Notes under the pieces: generated by a model | The model's database searches: none | What the model was told of the DNA's origin: nothing | The model's input: only the letters and a program-made list of their open reading frames with translations | Assembly: GCA_034505955.1 (NCBI GenBank) | Contig: JAPDQK010000006.1 | Location: forward strand, 62,001 to 126,000 | Reading direction: 5' to 3' | Length of the DNA stretch: 64,000 nt | Source of the DNA: Zhuqueibacter pondensis | GTDB taxonomy: Bacteria > Zhuqueibacterota > Zhuqueibacteria > Zhuqueibacterales > Zhuqueibacteraceae | Program-made: the position numbers and the translations under genes | Part shown: positions 17,598 through 25,680 of the stretch, piece by piece | Layout: every line of letters begins with the position of its first letter | How positions within the stretch are numbered: the first letter of the stretch is position 1

Positions 17598-18803
17598 CTA
17601 TCTTCTTGGTCCGCGCTGGAACCAGCGTTCACCACCGATGATCGCGAGGTACACAAGCACGAGGTTTTCTTCGGCAATATTATCGGAAAAACTGCCGCGC
17701 TTCCCGAGTTCCACGGCGAGATCGATGCGATTATAGCCGCCACTGAATGGCAAACCCAAACCCAAACTCACGGTCCATTCGTGCAAATTCTTTCCAGCCG
17801 GCTCTTCATAAGGCAGTTTTCGATAAGCGCCACCAACACGATAGCTCATGCGCTTGAAATAACCGTCAAGCGGATCAAAACTCGGCGTGGCTTCCACACC
17901 GCACAGGAGATCATAACTATCAACACCCTGAACACCCAAAAACTCATCCGGCTTGACCTTGCTCCATTGTTGGGTTCGCCAATCCGCGCCCATCAACCAA
18001 TGCCGGTTAGGTGCATAACCAAGACCGACGCCCCACCATAACGGCAACTTCAACTTGCCCGTGTGCGTTTCATTCTCAAAACCTGTGTTTGTGGACAATG
18101 TGGTCTTGACATTCAGCCGGGTGGGCAGACCCGCTGCACCGCCAAGCCGCCATTTGCCAAGCTGCGTTTGCACACCCAGGTGCACGCCTATACCGGTAAC
18201 ATGATTATTCGTCACATCTTCAGTGTTATTGAATTCTTGCGAAGCAAAATTGACCCGCCAAATACGATTGATTCGGCCAAAATAGAAATCGGTCGTAAGA
18301 CCGGTACGCCAAGCTCCCCAGGTTGCGGTGATGCCGAAATAGACTTCGTTGACCCCGCCGGTGCCACGCAAAATTTCCTCATAGGTATTGCTGCTGTCCC
18401 TTTGGCTGAATTCAAAATCACTCCGACTGTAGGGTCGTACACCGAAAGCGAGTACGGAGCCACGTTTCACCGGTATCGCCAAGCCCAAACTATTCACGTT
18501 GGCGTCATGAAACATGCCGGTGCCATCCTGCAAAGTAACGTTGGTGCGCTCGTAGAGAAAATCTCCCTGAATCCGGCTGAAATTCACTCGCGCCATCGTG
18601 GCGGGATTGAGAAAATAAAAGGAAATGCTGTCTGCGATCGCCAACCCGGCACCACCCATGCCAATGGCCTTGACGCCGTCACGATAGCGCAGCAGCCCGA
18701 TGCCATGACGGGAATAAAAGGACCCGGCAAAGGAGACACTGGGTAATATCATCAACACGAGCACCAGGCAGCGCACAAAAAAAGTGAGTGTTTTCGAATT
18801 CAT
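17598..18803 (-). CDS. Outer-membrane beta-barrel protein, PorV/FadL-like
   Basis: The 401-residue product starts with a signal peptide (TLTFFVRCLVLVLMILPSVSFA) ahead of a glycine- and aromatic-rich body with alternating strand pattern. The region GVKAIGMGGAGLAIADSISF followed by NPATMARV is the hallmark of FadL-like and PorV/PorQ-like barrels, where it forms the N-terminal hatch. The C-terminal strands end in YLAIIGGERWF. FadL-type barrels take up hydrophobic solutes and PorV helps type IX secretion; neither role can be assigned here. The start at 18803 is chosen because it opens the signal peptide. Confidence 0.8.
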   Translation of the reverse strand: MNSKTLTFFVRCLVLVLMILPSVSFAGSFYSRHGIGLLRYRDGVKAIGMGGAGLAIADSISFYFLNPATMARVNFSRIQGDFLYERTNVTLQDGTGMFHDANVNSLGLAIPVKRGSVLAFGVRPYSRSDFEFSQRDSSNTYEEILRGTGGVNEVYFGITATWGAWRTGLTTDFYFGRINRIWRVNFASQEFNNTEDVTNNHVTGIGVHLGVQTQLGKWRLGGAAGLPTRLNVKTTLSTNTGFENETHTGKLKLPLWWGVGLGYAPNRHWLMGADWRTQQWSKVKPDEFLGVQGVDSYDLLCGVEATPSFDPLDGYFKRMSYRVGGAYRKLPYEEPAGKNLHEWTVSLGLGLPFSGGYNRIDLAVELGKRGSFSDNIAEENLVLVYLAIIGGERWFQRGPRR

Positions 18804-18904
18804 GATTGCGTATGTCACCTGTTGAAATACTGTTTCGATAATCGTTGGTATCAGTTGCTGGTTTCGTATGGTCAGATTCAGAAATGCGCACCGAGCAACC
18901 CGCT

Positions 18905-20122
18905 TCACTGCACTTTTGGCGGTGTGGTATATTCAATCTGTAATTTCGGCGCCTGCGCTTCAGCAGCCCGGCGCGAATAAAATGCGACGCGCGAAAGATA
19001 CAACGACGGATAATCCGGCAACAAATAAAGATACCCGTAATTATTCGGCGGCTGAAGCACCCAGGACTGCACCAGGCTCGTTAGCGCAAACTGGATCGAA
19101 GTGCTCGTCCAACTCACAGACTTGCTCTGAATGAAAGTCAAACTATCGGCCGTGGCCAGTTGGAGTGTATCCAGACCATACTGCTTCTGCGCATAATAAA
19201 GCGACAAATACACCACGTCCTTCTCATCAACGAGAACGGTGTTGGTTGCATCAATCTGCAGCGTTAACAAAGCACGGTTGATGGTGGCGTTTTTGGGAAT
19301 ACTGTCGAGCTGCGAGGTGTTGAGACGAAAAGTCAATACGCTTTGATATCTCTCACCATTGCCCACATAAAGACGGCTGGTGGGAAGCGCTGCCTGCCGC
19401 TGAAAAACGAAAACTGAAGCTGTGGCACTGCGGCGTGTCGTTATCGTGGTGTCACGGTCTCCAACCTTGCTGCGAGTGGTCAACTCCAAATAGGGCTGCT
19501 TTACCGAATTGAAACGCGAGTAAAACTGCTTGATGAAGCCGGCGTTGTGCGCTTGAATCAATACACCTGCGGTATCTCTATCTGTATCTTTCGAGGTCAG
19601 CCAGGAAGCAACCAACGCGGGAGCAAGATCAAACCCGAGAGTATCGGTTTGCGCACTGGTTACTTGTTGCGTGTCCATCGCCACAGGATTAAACTGCACA
19701 GGAAAAGCCTGATCGCCCCAAGTAATGGTCGACTGATTCCATGCGCTCAGCACTTGATGAACAGTGGCGTCAAAACTTCCGTCCTGGCCGGTGGCCTCGT
19801 CCGCAGGCAATTGCAATTTTGCAGAAACCACGATTCCGGTGTCAGGCAGCGGATCGAATCGAAGGAGAATGCGGCTTTCCAGATTCTTGAGCTTGCCGAG
19901 CAACAAAAAAGAAGCCGCATAAGTATTGACTGTTTTTCCAGCCGTGGAATCGGTGGTGGCCGATATATCGGCTTTAAGAATGTTGCCAAGATTGCTGCGC
20001 TCCACCAAATCCGGGCGGATGGCAATCGGAGTGTCGGTGTTGCAGGCGAGGGACCAGCAAATGCAAAAAAGCAATGCACAGTAAAACGGCCGAGCGAATT
20101 TGTTCATATTTCTCATAGGCAA
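18905..20122 (-). CDS. Lipoprotein with DNRLRE-like domains
   Basis: The 405-residue product has a lipoprotein signal ending at about residue 26 (CWSLAC). The body has features of the DNRLRE domain: LLRFDPLPDTGIVVSAKLQL followed by the VLSAWNQSTITWGDQAF pattern in the first half and a second related half (SVLTFRLNTSQL ... RALLTLQID). These domains occur in secreted proteins, often with carbohydrate-related partners. The TTG at 20122 is taken as start because AGGAG lies exactly eight bases upstream; the next ATG would be fourteen bases from it. It follows hutI by 21 bases. Confidence 0.7.
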   Translation of the reverse strand: MPMRNMNKFARPFYCALLFCICWSLACNTDTPIAIRPDLVERSNLGNILKADISATTDSTAGKTVNTYAASFLLLGKLKNLESRILLRFDPLPDTGIVVSAKLQLPADEATGQDGSFDATVHQVLSAWNQSTITWGDQAFPVQFNPVAMDTQQVTSAQTDTLGFDLAPALVASWLTSKDTDRDTAGVLIQAHNAGFIKQFYSRFNSVKQPYLELTTRSKVGDRDTTITTRRSATASVFVFQRQAALPTSRLYVGNGERYQSVLTFRLNTSQLDSIPKNATINRALLTLQIDATNTVLVDEKDVVYLSLYYAQKQYGLDTLQLATADSLTFIQSKSVSWTSTSIQFALTSLVQSWVLQPPNNYGYLYLLPDYPSLYLSRVAFYSRRAAEAQAPKLQIEYTTPPKVQ

Positions 20123-20143
20123 AATAAAAACTCCTGGAGTTAT

Positions 20144-21397
20144 TCACCTCATGTCATGATGGTGGCGTTGCCAAACCACACGCCCGTGCTTGATGACCTG
20201 CTGAACGAGATTCACGGCAAAATGGTATGGAATTTCTTCAACACTTTCTGCATCCCAAATCACCGCGTCGGCCTGTTTGCCAACTTCGAGAGAACCGATT
20301 TGGTTCCCCATGTCCAAAGCCCGGGCGGCGTGCAACGTCGCGGCTACCAAAGTTTCTGCCGGTGTCATGTGCAACTGGAGACATGCGAGCGTCATGATCA
20401 TCGGCAAATTTTCTGTCATGCACGTGCCGGGATTGAAATCCGTTGCAAGGGCCACCGGCAAACCCGCGGCGATCATGGCGCGGGCATCGGCATATCTCTT
20501 GGCGCGAATAAAAAAATCTGCACCGGGCAATAAAACCGGAACGACACCACTCTTTCGCAAGCCCTCAAAGAGTGCAGGCGGAGTATACTCGAGATGATCT
20601 GCGGAAACGGCGCCCAGCTCGATCGCTACTTCCGCGCCGCCACTCGCGGTCAATTGATCCGCATGAATTTTGGGACGCAAACCGGCGGCCATGGCCGCGC
20701 GCAAAATTCGCCGACACTCAGTCGCATTGAAAACATGCTCCTCGCAAAACACATCCGCAAACCGCGCCCATCGGCGTTGCACCACGGCCGGGATCATTTC
20801 GTGAATGACCAGCTCGATATAGGCTTCGCGGCGTTCCCGAAATTCATCCGGTACTTCATGGGCGCCGAGAAAAGTCGGCACGATCTCCACGGCATGCTGG
20901 GCGGCGGCTTGCTGCAAAATCTCGAGTGATCGGAGCTCGTGTTCAAGCGAGAGACCATAACCGCTTTTCGCCTCGATCGTCGTCGTGCCGTGCTCCAGAA
21001 AAGTGTCAAGTCGGCGCAACACTCTTTTCAGCACGGCCTCGGCATCGGCTTGCCGCAGATCGCGCACGCTGTAACGAATGCCGCCACCTGCAGCGGAAAT
21101 TTCTTTGTATGTTTTGCCCTGCACTCTTTCCACAAACTCGTGGCTGCGGAGATTGAAAAACACCGGATGGGTGTGGCAATCCACCAAGCCCGGCGTGAGC
21201 AGTCGCCCTCCTGCATCCACCTGCGCGCACGCCGGTAAACCTTTGACAACTCCCTGCTCTTTGCCGACGCGAACGATACAACCATTCTCGCAATAAAGCG
21301 CCGCCGGAAAGATCTCGAGCAATTGCCAATTCGGCATGACGTTGGCGGGAGCAACGGGCGTGGCGAGACGGGCGTTGTGAATGAGGAGCGATGACAT
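20144..21397 (-). CDS. hutI: Imidazolonepropionase
   Basis: The 417-residue enzyme opens imidazolone propionate to formiminoglutamate, the third step of histidine degradation. Metal ligands are in GLVDCHTHPVFF near residue 75; GGGIRYSVRDLR, TIEAKSGYGLS, FLGAHEVP and the HADQL metal histidine follow in order, with ATDFNPGT near 315. The start MSSLLIHNARL at 21397 opens the amidohydrolase fold. In many genomes hutI follows hutU directly; here 2.5 kb of inserted DNA and hutU remnants separate them. No hutH (histidine ammonia-lyase) is present in the window. Confidence 0.95.
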   Translation of the reverse strand: MSSLLIHNARLATPVAPANVMPNWQLLEIFPAALYCENGCIVRVGKEQGVVKGLPACAQVDAGGRLLTPGLVDCHTHPVFFNLRSHEFVERVQGKTYKEISAAGGGIRYSVRDLRQADAEAVLKRVLRRLDTFLEHGTTTIEAKSGYGLSLEHELRSLEILQQAAAQHAVEIVPTFLGAHEVPDEFRERREAYIELVIHEMIPAVVQRRWARFADVFCEEHVFNATECRRILRAAMAAGLRPKIHADQLTASGGAEVAIELGAVSADHLEYTPPALFEGLRKSGVVPVLLPGADFFIRAKRYADARAMIAAGLPVALATDFNPGTCMTENLPMIMTLACLQLHMTPAETLVAATLHAARALDMGNQIGSLEVGKQADAVIWDAESVEEIPYHFAVNLVQQVIKHGRVVWQRHHHDMR

Positions 21398-21483
21398 TAT
21401 CTTTTGCAGTTTCGCCTTGAGGTGTGGCAAATTTCACTTGAAAATCTCTTTTGCGACTTCCTGATATGAAAAGACCTTTCTTT

Positions 21484-21598
21484 CCCGTCTTCCCCGGCCA
21501 ACTCATGCCCCGCCGCGCGATGCCGATCAATCGTCAACATACGCTCGATGCAGGCCGCGGCTTCTTTGGTGCCATCGGCAACGATCACCTGTCCGGCC
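21484..21598 (-). pseudogene. Decayed copy of the hutU 3' end next to hutI (copy C)
   Basis: The minus strand from 21598 reads AGQVIVADGTKEAAACIERM and onward to AGHELA, which aligns with the last fifth of the intact urocanase (AGQVIVADGTKEASHRLERV ... AGYELA) but lacks about 13 residues (the NDPGIGIARHADAG part) and then drifts out of the homology. It sits directly upstream of hutI, where the true end of hutU would be expected, so it is probably the displaced original gene end. Its last homologous base abuts the hepT pseudogene. Confidence 0.8.
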
Positions 21599-21669
21599 TG
21601 AAGTGACTATTTCTCTCATTTTGAATTATTTTTTCAACCTCCTGCCGAAGCGCAGGAATTTCATTAACT

Positions 21670-22026
21670 AGTGTCTGTCCGAAAATACCGATTTGGCCTG
21701 TCATCGCGAGCGTTTCTCAGCCTGCGGCTGCAGGCGAAGCGATCTTCTCAAACCTGCATCAATCATGCATTCAAGAAGATTGCCTGCGGCCGTAGGCTAC
21801 GCCTGTAGGGTCTACGACTCGTAGAGCTTCGGCCAAAAACGCCTCCCAAGAAACGCTCTCCTTTGTCATGCTGTAAGCATCTTCCCCCGCATGAGTACAG
21901 TGCCAGTACGCTGGAAGATTCCTTGCGGAATGACATTCAGGGTGATGTGTTTCTGACCGAAAGAATGGCACATCAGCCATCTACCACTCGCAATGACGTC
22001 AAAGATGGAGTTTTCGGACAAACACT
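21670..22026. mobile_element. MITE-like element 1 (357 bp) in hepT
   Basis: The ends are 16-bp inverted repeats with one mismatch (AGTGTCTGTCCGAAAA at 21670; its partner at 22011-22026 reads, inverted, AGTGTTTGTCCGAAAA). A 4-bp direct repeat AACT flanks it at 21666-21669 and 22027-22030. No transposase is encoded. The inside contains the GCGAGCG/GAAGCGATCTT type of palindromic filler and a further inverted pair around GATCTTCT/AGAAGATTG. It is a non-autonomous element presumably moved by a DDE transposase encoded elsewhere; the family is not named. Confidence 0.8.
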
Positions 22027-22144
22027 AACTACGACATCTCATACAATGTCGTAATCCACCCCCAAATAATCGTGAATCAACTTATCTCTCATTCCAGCCA
22101 TAGGCCGCCAGTCAATATGGGAATATTTTTGTTTGAAATTATCA

Positions 22145-22500
22145 CCTGAATTTTGCATGCTGGCTTGCTGTTCGCCGGAATAAATGGCGTGTTCACAAAA
22201 CTCCGTCAGGAGTGAACTGTTTGTAGACATGGGAATCTTGCGTGTCTTTAAACTCCGTTAGGAGTGGCCTGTAAAATTTCTCATGATCTGGCGCGGTCTT
22301 TTGAGGAGAACCAAACAGGTCACTCCTGACGGAGTTTTTGGAAATGCGATATGCAGCTTCACTAAAAACAGTTCACTCCTGACGGAGTTGACCGCAAGTT
22401 TGCCTGCAAGATTTTTTCTGCACCACCCCTTGGGTGGTCGGGCGTCGCGATCAAATCGGCGTTCCTCGCGGAGGGAATCAATCTGGGTGCAAAATTCAGG
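22145..22500. mobile_element. MITE-like element 2 (356 bp) in hepT, strongly palindromic
   Basis: Perfect 13-bp terminal inverted repeats (CCTGAATTTTGCA at 22145-22157 and its reverse complement at 22488-22500) are flanked by the 5-bp direct repeat TATCA (22140-22144 and 22501-22505). Inside are four copies of a palindromic core close to ACTCCGTCAGGAGT: two in one orientation (about 22199 and 22250) and two inverted (about 22317 and 22366). The outermost two pair perfectly over 24 bp (22199-22222 with 22366-22389), so the centre can fold into nested hairpins. No transposase is present. Confidence 0.85.
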
Positions 22501-22652
22501 TATCAGGTATATTTTTCGTAGCTTCTCCAATAATCTCCAAACTTCGAACAAAAGCCCGTCTCAGTGTATCATCGTGGAGAAACTCCTCTTTGCTCAACCC
22601 CTGCGCATGCAAAATGAGATATTCTGTCTCATCTCGGATGTGTTTTAAATAT

Positions 22653-22970
22653 TCAAGAGGTGAAAGAGACATATTCTACCTCCTGAATGACATAAGGGCG
22701 AATATAAGGACTGAGGGCTTCACAAGTGACCAATTCAACACGACGATTAAGAATATCTTCCAGCAAAAAAGAAAGCTGCATAAAGTTTTTAAAGGTTTTT
22801 TGGCCCGGTTCAAATTCTACTAACAAGTCGATATCACTATCTTGACGTTGCTCATTGCGAACAAAAGAGCCAAACAGGCCAAGCTTTTTCACCCCCAAAG
22901 CCTCAATCCTATCTTGATTAAGCTTGAGGGCTGACCACACGTCGGCTTTTGTTTGCACCAATCTATTCAT
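22653..22970 (-). CDS. MNT-type nucleotidyltransferase antitoxin (MntA family)
   Basis: The 105-residue product is a minimal nucleotidyltransferase. The signature GSFVRNEQRQDSDIDLLVEF starts at residue 34; D46 and D48 are the metal-binding aspartates and the GSF is intact. In MntA-HepT modules this protein adds AMP units to a tyrosine of the HEPN toxin and silences it. Its stop overlaps the hepT start by 20 bases, the standard coupling, but hepT itself is destroyed. The start lies just after a hutU remnant, and a 17-codon frame at 23016-22963 overlaps it. Confidence 0.88.
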   Translation of the reverse strand: MNRLVQTKADVWSALKLNQDRIEALGVKKLGLFGSFVRNEQRQDSDIDLLVEFEPGQKTFKNFMQLSFLLEDILNRRVELVTCEALSPYIRPYVIQEVEYVSFTS

Positions 22971-23017
22971 CGCGATTGTTTCGCTTTTTGCGTAAACGGT
23001 TACTACGAACTTTCATG

Positions 23018-23160
23018 CCCCCATCATCGGAATCCTCACTCCCATTTCCTTTGCAACTTTCCTGGCCAACTCATACCCCGCATCCGCATGCCGTGCGATG
23101 CCGATTCCGGGATCATTCGTCAACATGCGCTCGAGGCGGGCCGCGGCTACTTTGGCACCA
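23018..23160 (-). pseudogene. Copy of the hutU 3' end between two toxin-antitoxin cassettes (copy B)
   Basis: The minus strand encodes the C-terminal urocanase segment AAARLERMLTNDPGIGIARH through RKVAKEMGVRIPMMG, with no upstream hutU sequence. The 103 bases 23018-23120 are identical to 23937-24039 at the end of the intact hutU, while the next ~40 bases differ from it and resemble copy C instead (GTCAACAT and CGCGGCT patterns shared). It starts 34 bases after the vapC stop and ends two bases before the start of a short frame leading into mntA. Confidence 0.9.
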
Positions 23161-23193
23161 TTGTGATACCCAAGTCCAACGATATCTGAGCAC

Positions 23194-23610
23194 CTATTCC
23201 GGAATAATCAACGGAATAACTTGCCGCCTGTTCTTCCGATAAATTCTGAAATCGCGATCAAGAGTCAAAACTTCGGAATCCGGGTCTTGCTCCGACATGC
23301 GAACCAAGCAGGCATCAGCAAGAGACATTGGTACATTGGCATAACGGGTCATGAGCTCTTTGATGTTCTTTATTTCGTGCTCCAGGCGGAATGGAATAAT
23401 AATATGACCGGTTTCAAGAAGCTCGAAAAGCTTTTCGGTTCCGCTGTCGGTTTTGCTCAACAAAAAACACGTTTCGGCTATCACCGCTTCACAAGTCATT
23501 AGTGGCGGCGCAACCTGGGCAAGCTTCTCTTTCGTCCATTGATGATATTTTTCACGGCGATTGAGATACGCCACGAGCACGCCGGTATCAATAATAACGG
23601 CCTTTCTCAT
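23194..23610 (-). CDS. vapC: PIN-domain ribonuclease toxin (VapC type)
   Basis: The 138-residue protein is a PIN-domain RNase. The four acidic residues of the active site are visible as D8 (VIIDTGVL), E41 (TCEAVIAE), D99 (SLADACLV) and D118/D120 (LTLDRDF). VapC toxins cut tRNA or rRNA; the target is unknown. The start overlaps the vapB stop by four bases (ATGA). No inactivating change is seen, so this module appears functional. It lies in the cassette between hutU and hutU copy B. Confidence 0.9.
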   Translation of the reverse strand: MRKAVIIDTGVLVAYLNRREKYHQWTKEKLAQVAPPLMTCEAVIAETCFLLSKTDSGTEKLFELLETGHIIIPFRLEHEIKNIKELMTRYANVPMSLADACLVRMSEQDPDSEVLTLDRDFRIYRKNRRQVIPLIIPE

Positions 23611-23870
23611 TGCCCAAATCCTTCCATGTGCTTTTTATTATGAGCAAGATCGGAGGGGCCGTCTACGCTACCAGCAAGATGCTTCGTCAACTCATAAAAG
23701 GATTTGGGCTGGCCAGATAATTTTTTTTGTTCTAAATGCTGAAGAAAAATTTGCAAAGCATGGCTGAGAATTTCTTGTCTGCTTTTTAGTCCCGAAAGCG
23801 ATTGGGCACGCTTGACCAGTTCATCAATAGAGCGCTTTCCCGGGGTGAGGTCACGGGCTTTCACTGGCAT
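23607..23870 (-). CDS. Ribbon-helix-helix-type antitoxin of the PIN toxin
   Basis: The 87-residue product precedes vapC with a 4-base overlap and is its antitoxin by position. A helix-rich body (SIDELVKRAQSLSGLKSRQE near residues 14-33) and the closing GSVDGPSDLAHNKKHMEGFG stretch are typical of CopG-like partners of PIN toxins, in which the last part wraps the toxin active site. AAGGAG seven bases from the ATG supports the start. Its RBS lies in the 60-base gap after hutU, so it can be read from the hut transcript. Confidence 0.8.
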   Translation of the reverse strand: MPVKARDLTPGKRSIDELVKRAQSLSGLKSRQEILSHALQIFLQHLEQKKLSGQPKSFYELTKHLAGSVDGPSDLAHNKKHMEGFGQ

Positions 23871-23930
23871 GACTATACTCCTTATAATTTGATACTCGAA
23901 TTGACGAAATACAACTGGCGCAGCACCAAA

Positions 23931-25592
23931 TCACTCCCCCATCATCGGAATCCTCACTCCCATTTCCTTTGCAACTTTCCTGGCCAACTCATACCCCGCA
24001 TCCGCATGCCGTGCGATGCCGATTCCGGGATCATTCGTTAAAACTCTCTCGAGCCGATGCGACGCTTCCTTGGTGCCATCGGCAACGATCACCTGTCCGG
24101 CGTGAATGGAGTAGCCGATGCCAACGCCGCCACCGTGATGCACGGAAACCCACGAAGCGCCGGAGGCGGTATTGAGCAGGGCGTTGAGAATCGGCCAGTC
24201 CGCAATCGCATCGGAACCGTCCAACATGCCTTCGGTTTCTCGGTTCGGCGAGGCAACCGAACCGGTATCCAAATGATCGCGGCCAATGACCACCGGCGCT
24301 TTGATTTTGCCTTTGGCGATCAGCTCATTCAAAGCAAGGCCGAATTTCGCACGCTCGCCGTAACCGAGCCAGCAAATGCGGGCAGGCAATCCTTGAAATT
24401 TGACACGCTCACCGGCCAATTGAATCCAGCGGCGCAGCGATTCATTTTCCGGGAAAAGATCGAGCACGAGTTTGTCAGTGACATGAATATCTTCGGGATC
24501 GCCGGAAAGCGCAGCCCAGCGGAACGGGCCTTTGCCTTCGCAGAAGAGCGGGCGAATGTAAGCCGGCACGAAGCCGGGAAAATCAAACGCGTTTTCCACC
24601 CCGGCCTTTTGGGCTTGCGCGCGAATGTTGTTGCCATAATCGAACGTCACCGCACCGCGCTTTTGCAATTCAAGCATGGCACGCACATGAACTGCCATCG
24701 ATTCGTAAGCGCGCTTGATATACTCCTGCGGATAGGCTTGGCGTAATTCAAGCGCTTTTTCATAAGGCATACCATGCGGGACATAGCCGTTCAGCTCATC
24801 ATGCGCCGAGGTTTGGTCGGTCAGAACATCCGGAATCACATTGCGACGAACCAGCTCGGGAAGAACATCCGCACAATTTCCGACCAAACCCACGGAGAGC
24901 GCTTCGCCCTTTTGTTTCGCGGATAAAACCAATTTTAGTGCTTCATCGAGGTTATCCGTAAAACGATCGCAGTAACGAGTTTGTACCCGGCGTTCGATGC
25001 GATGGCGATCTACTTCAATGACCAGACACGCTGCGCCGTTCATCGTTGCGGCCAATGGTTGCGCGCCGCCCATTCCTCCCATGCCGCCGGTGACAACAAG
25101 TTTTCCCTTGAGGGAACCACCAAAATGTTTGCGCCCTGCCGCGGCAAACGTTTCATACGTGCCCTGCAAAATGCCTTGCGTACCGATGTAAATCCAACTG
25201 CCGGCGGTCATCTGGCCGTACATGATGAGACCCCGATCTTCAAGCTCACGGAAATAAGCGGCATTGGCCCAGGCCGGCACCAACAAAGAGTTGGCAATCA
25301 ACACACGTGGCGCATCCGGGTGGGTACGAAAAATGCCAACCGGTTTACCGGATTGGACGAGCAGGGTTTCATCATTTTCCAACTCACGCAGGCTGCGGAC
25401 GATGGCGTCGTAACACGGCCAATTGCGCGCGGCTTTGCCGCGACCGCCGTAAACCACCAGCGCTGCCGGATTCTCCCCAACTTCCGGATCGAGGTTGTTC
25501 ATCAACATGCGCATCGCGGCTTCCTGCACCCAACCTTTGCAGGTCAGGGTGGTGCCGCGTGGCGCGCGGATTAGGCGAGGCTCTGAAGACAT
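23931..25592 (-). CDS. hutU: Urocanate hydratase (urocanase)
   Basis: The 553-residue enzyme hydrates urocanate to imidazolone propionate using tightly bound NAD+, the second step of histidine degradation. Family marks include VVYGGRGKAARNW, LMYGQMTAGSW-like and GTQGILQGTYETF segments, the NAD-binding VVTGGMGGMGGAQ near 160, DQTSAHDELNGYVP, and the ICWLGYGERAK block near 405 holding the catalytic cysteine. HHGGGVGIGYS and the terminal GVRIPMMGE complete it. The last 103 bases of homologous 3' sequence are duplicated downstream. The start MSSEPRLIRAP is chosen by homology; a start nine codons earlier is possible. Confidence 0.96.
   Translation of the reverse strand: MSSEPRLIRAPRGTTLTCKGWVQEAAMRMLMNNLDPEVGENPAALVVYGGRGKAARNWPCYDAIVRSLRELENDETLLVQSGKPVGIFRTHPDAPRVLIANSLLVPAWANAAYFRELEDRGLIMYGQMTAGSWIYIGTQGILQGTYETFAAAGRKHFGGSLKGKLVVTGGMGGMGGAQPLAATMNGAACLVIEVDRHRIERRVQTRYCDRFTDNLDEALKLVLSAKQKGEALSVGLVGNCADVLPELVRRNVIPDVLTDQTSAHDELNGYVPHGMPYEKALELRQAYPQEYIKRAYESMAVHVRAMLELQKRGAVTFDYGNNIRAQAQKAGVENAFDFPGFVPAYIRPLFCEGKGPFRWAALSGDPEDIHVTDKLVLDLFPENESLRRWIQLAGERVKFQGLPARICWLGYGERAKFGLALNELIAKGKIKAPVVIGRDHLDTGSVASPNRETEGMLDGSDAIADWPILNALLNTASGASWVSVHHGGGVGIGYSIHAGQVIVADGTKEASHRLERVLTNDPGIGIARHADAGYELARKVAKEMGVRIPMMGE
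23937..24039. repeat. 103-bp direct repeat at the hutU 3' end (copy A)
   Basis: This stretch, ending two codons before the hutU stop, is base-for-base identical to 23018-23120. The two copies are in direct orientation and bracket the vapBC cassette with a period of 919 bp. Identity stops abruptly on both sides, which points to a recent recombination or conversion junction rather than gradual divergence. Confidence 0.93.
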
Positions 25593-25680
25593 AGTCAAGC
25601 TCTTTTTTAGAAGAAACAATCAGACCCGGATCGAGCGACGAACCGCAAGCGATCCGATGTCCGTGATCTGGCCGATTATT

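Larger units (their letters stand above)
21585..22672 (-). pseudogene. HEPN toxin gene (HepT/DUF86) broken by two small transposons
   Basis: From the ATG at 22672 (GGAGG six bases upstream, inside the end of mntA) the frame reads MSLSPLEYLKHIRDETEYLI and on to EATKNIPD. There a 356-bp element interrupts it at 22500-22145. After the element the frame resumes NFKQKYSHIDWRPMAGMRDK and LIHDYLGVDYDIV, with the HEPN R-x4-6-H motif in GMRDKLIH. A TGA stands where relatives have tryptophan. A second element (22026-21670) follows four codons later, and the coding sequence resumes VNEIPALRQEVEKIIQNERN, ending at a TGA inside the adjoining hutU remnant. Excising each element with one target duplication restores a continuous frame apart from that TGA. 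The HEPN RNase or AMPylation target toxin is therefore inactive. Confidence 0.85.

Noticed and set aside
22039..22041. In-frame TGA in hepT read as selenocysteine or as tryptophan under an alternative code
   Set aside because: Other genes of the window end at TGA (for example rplD and ccdA), the position is tryptophan in relatives, and the gene is already destroyed by two insertions, so a plain nonsense mutation is the simplest reading.
22199..22389. Four similar short repeats suggesting a CRISPR array
   Set aside because: The copies occur in both orientations, spacers are of unequal length, and all lie inside a transposon with inverted ends. No cas genes are present.
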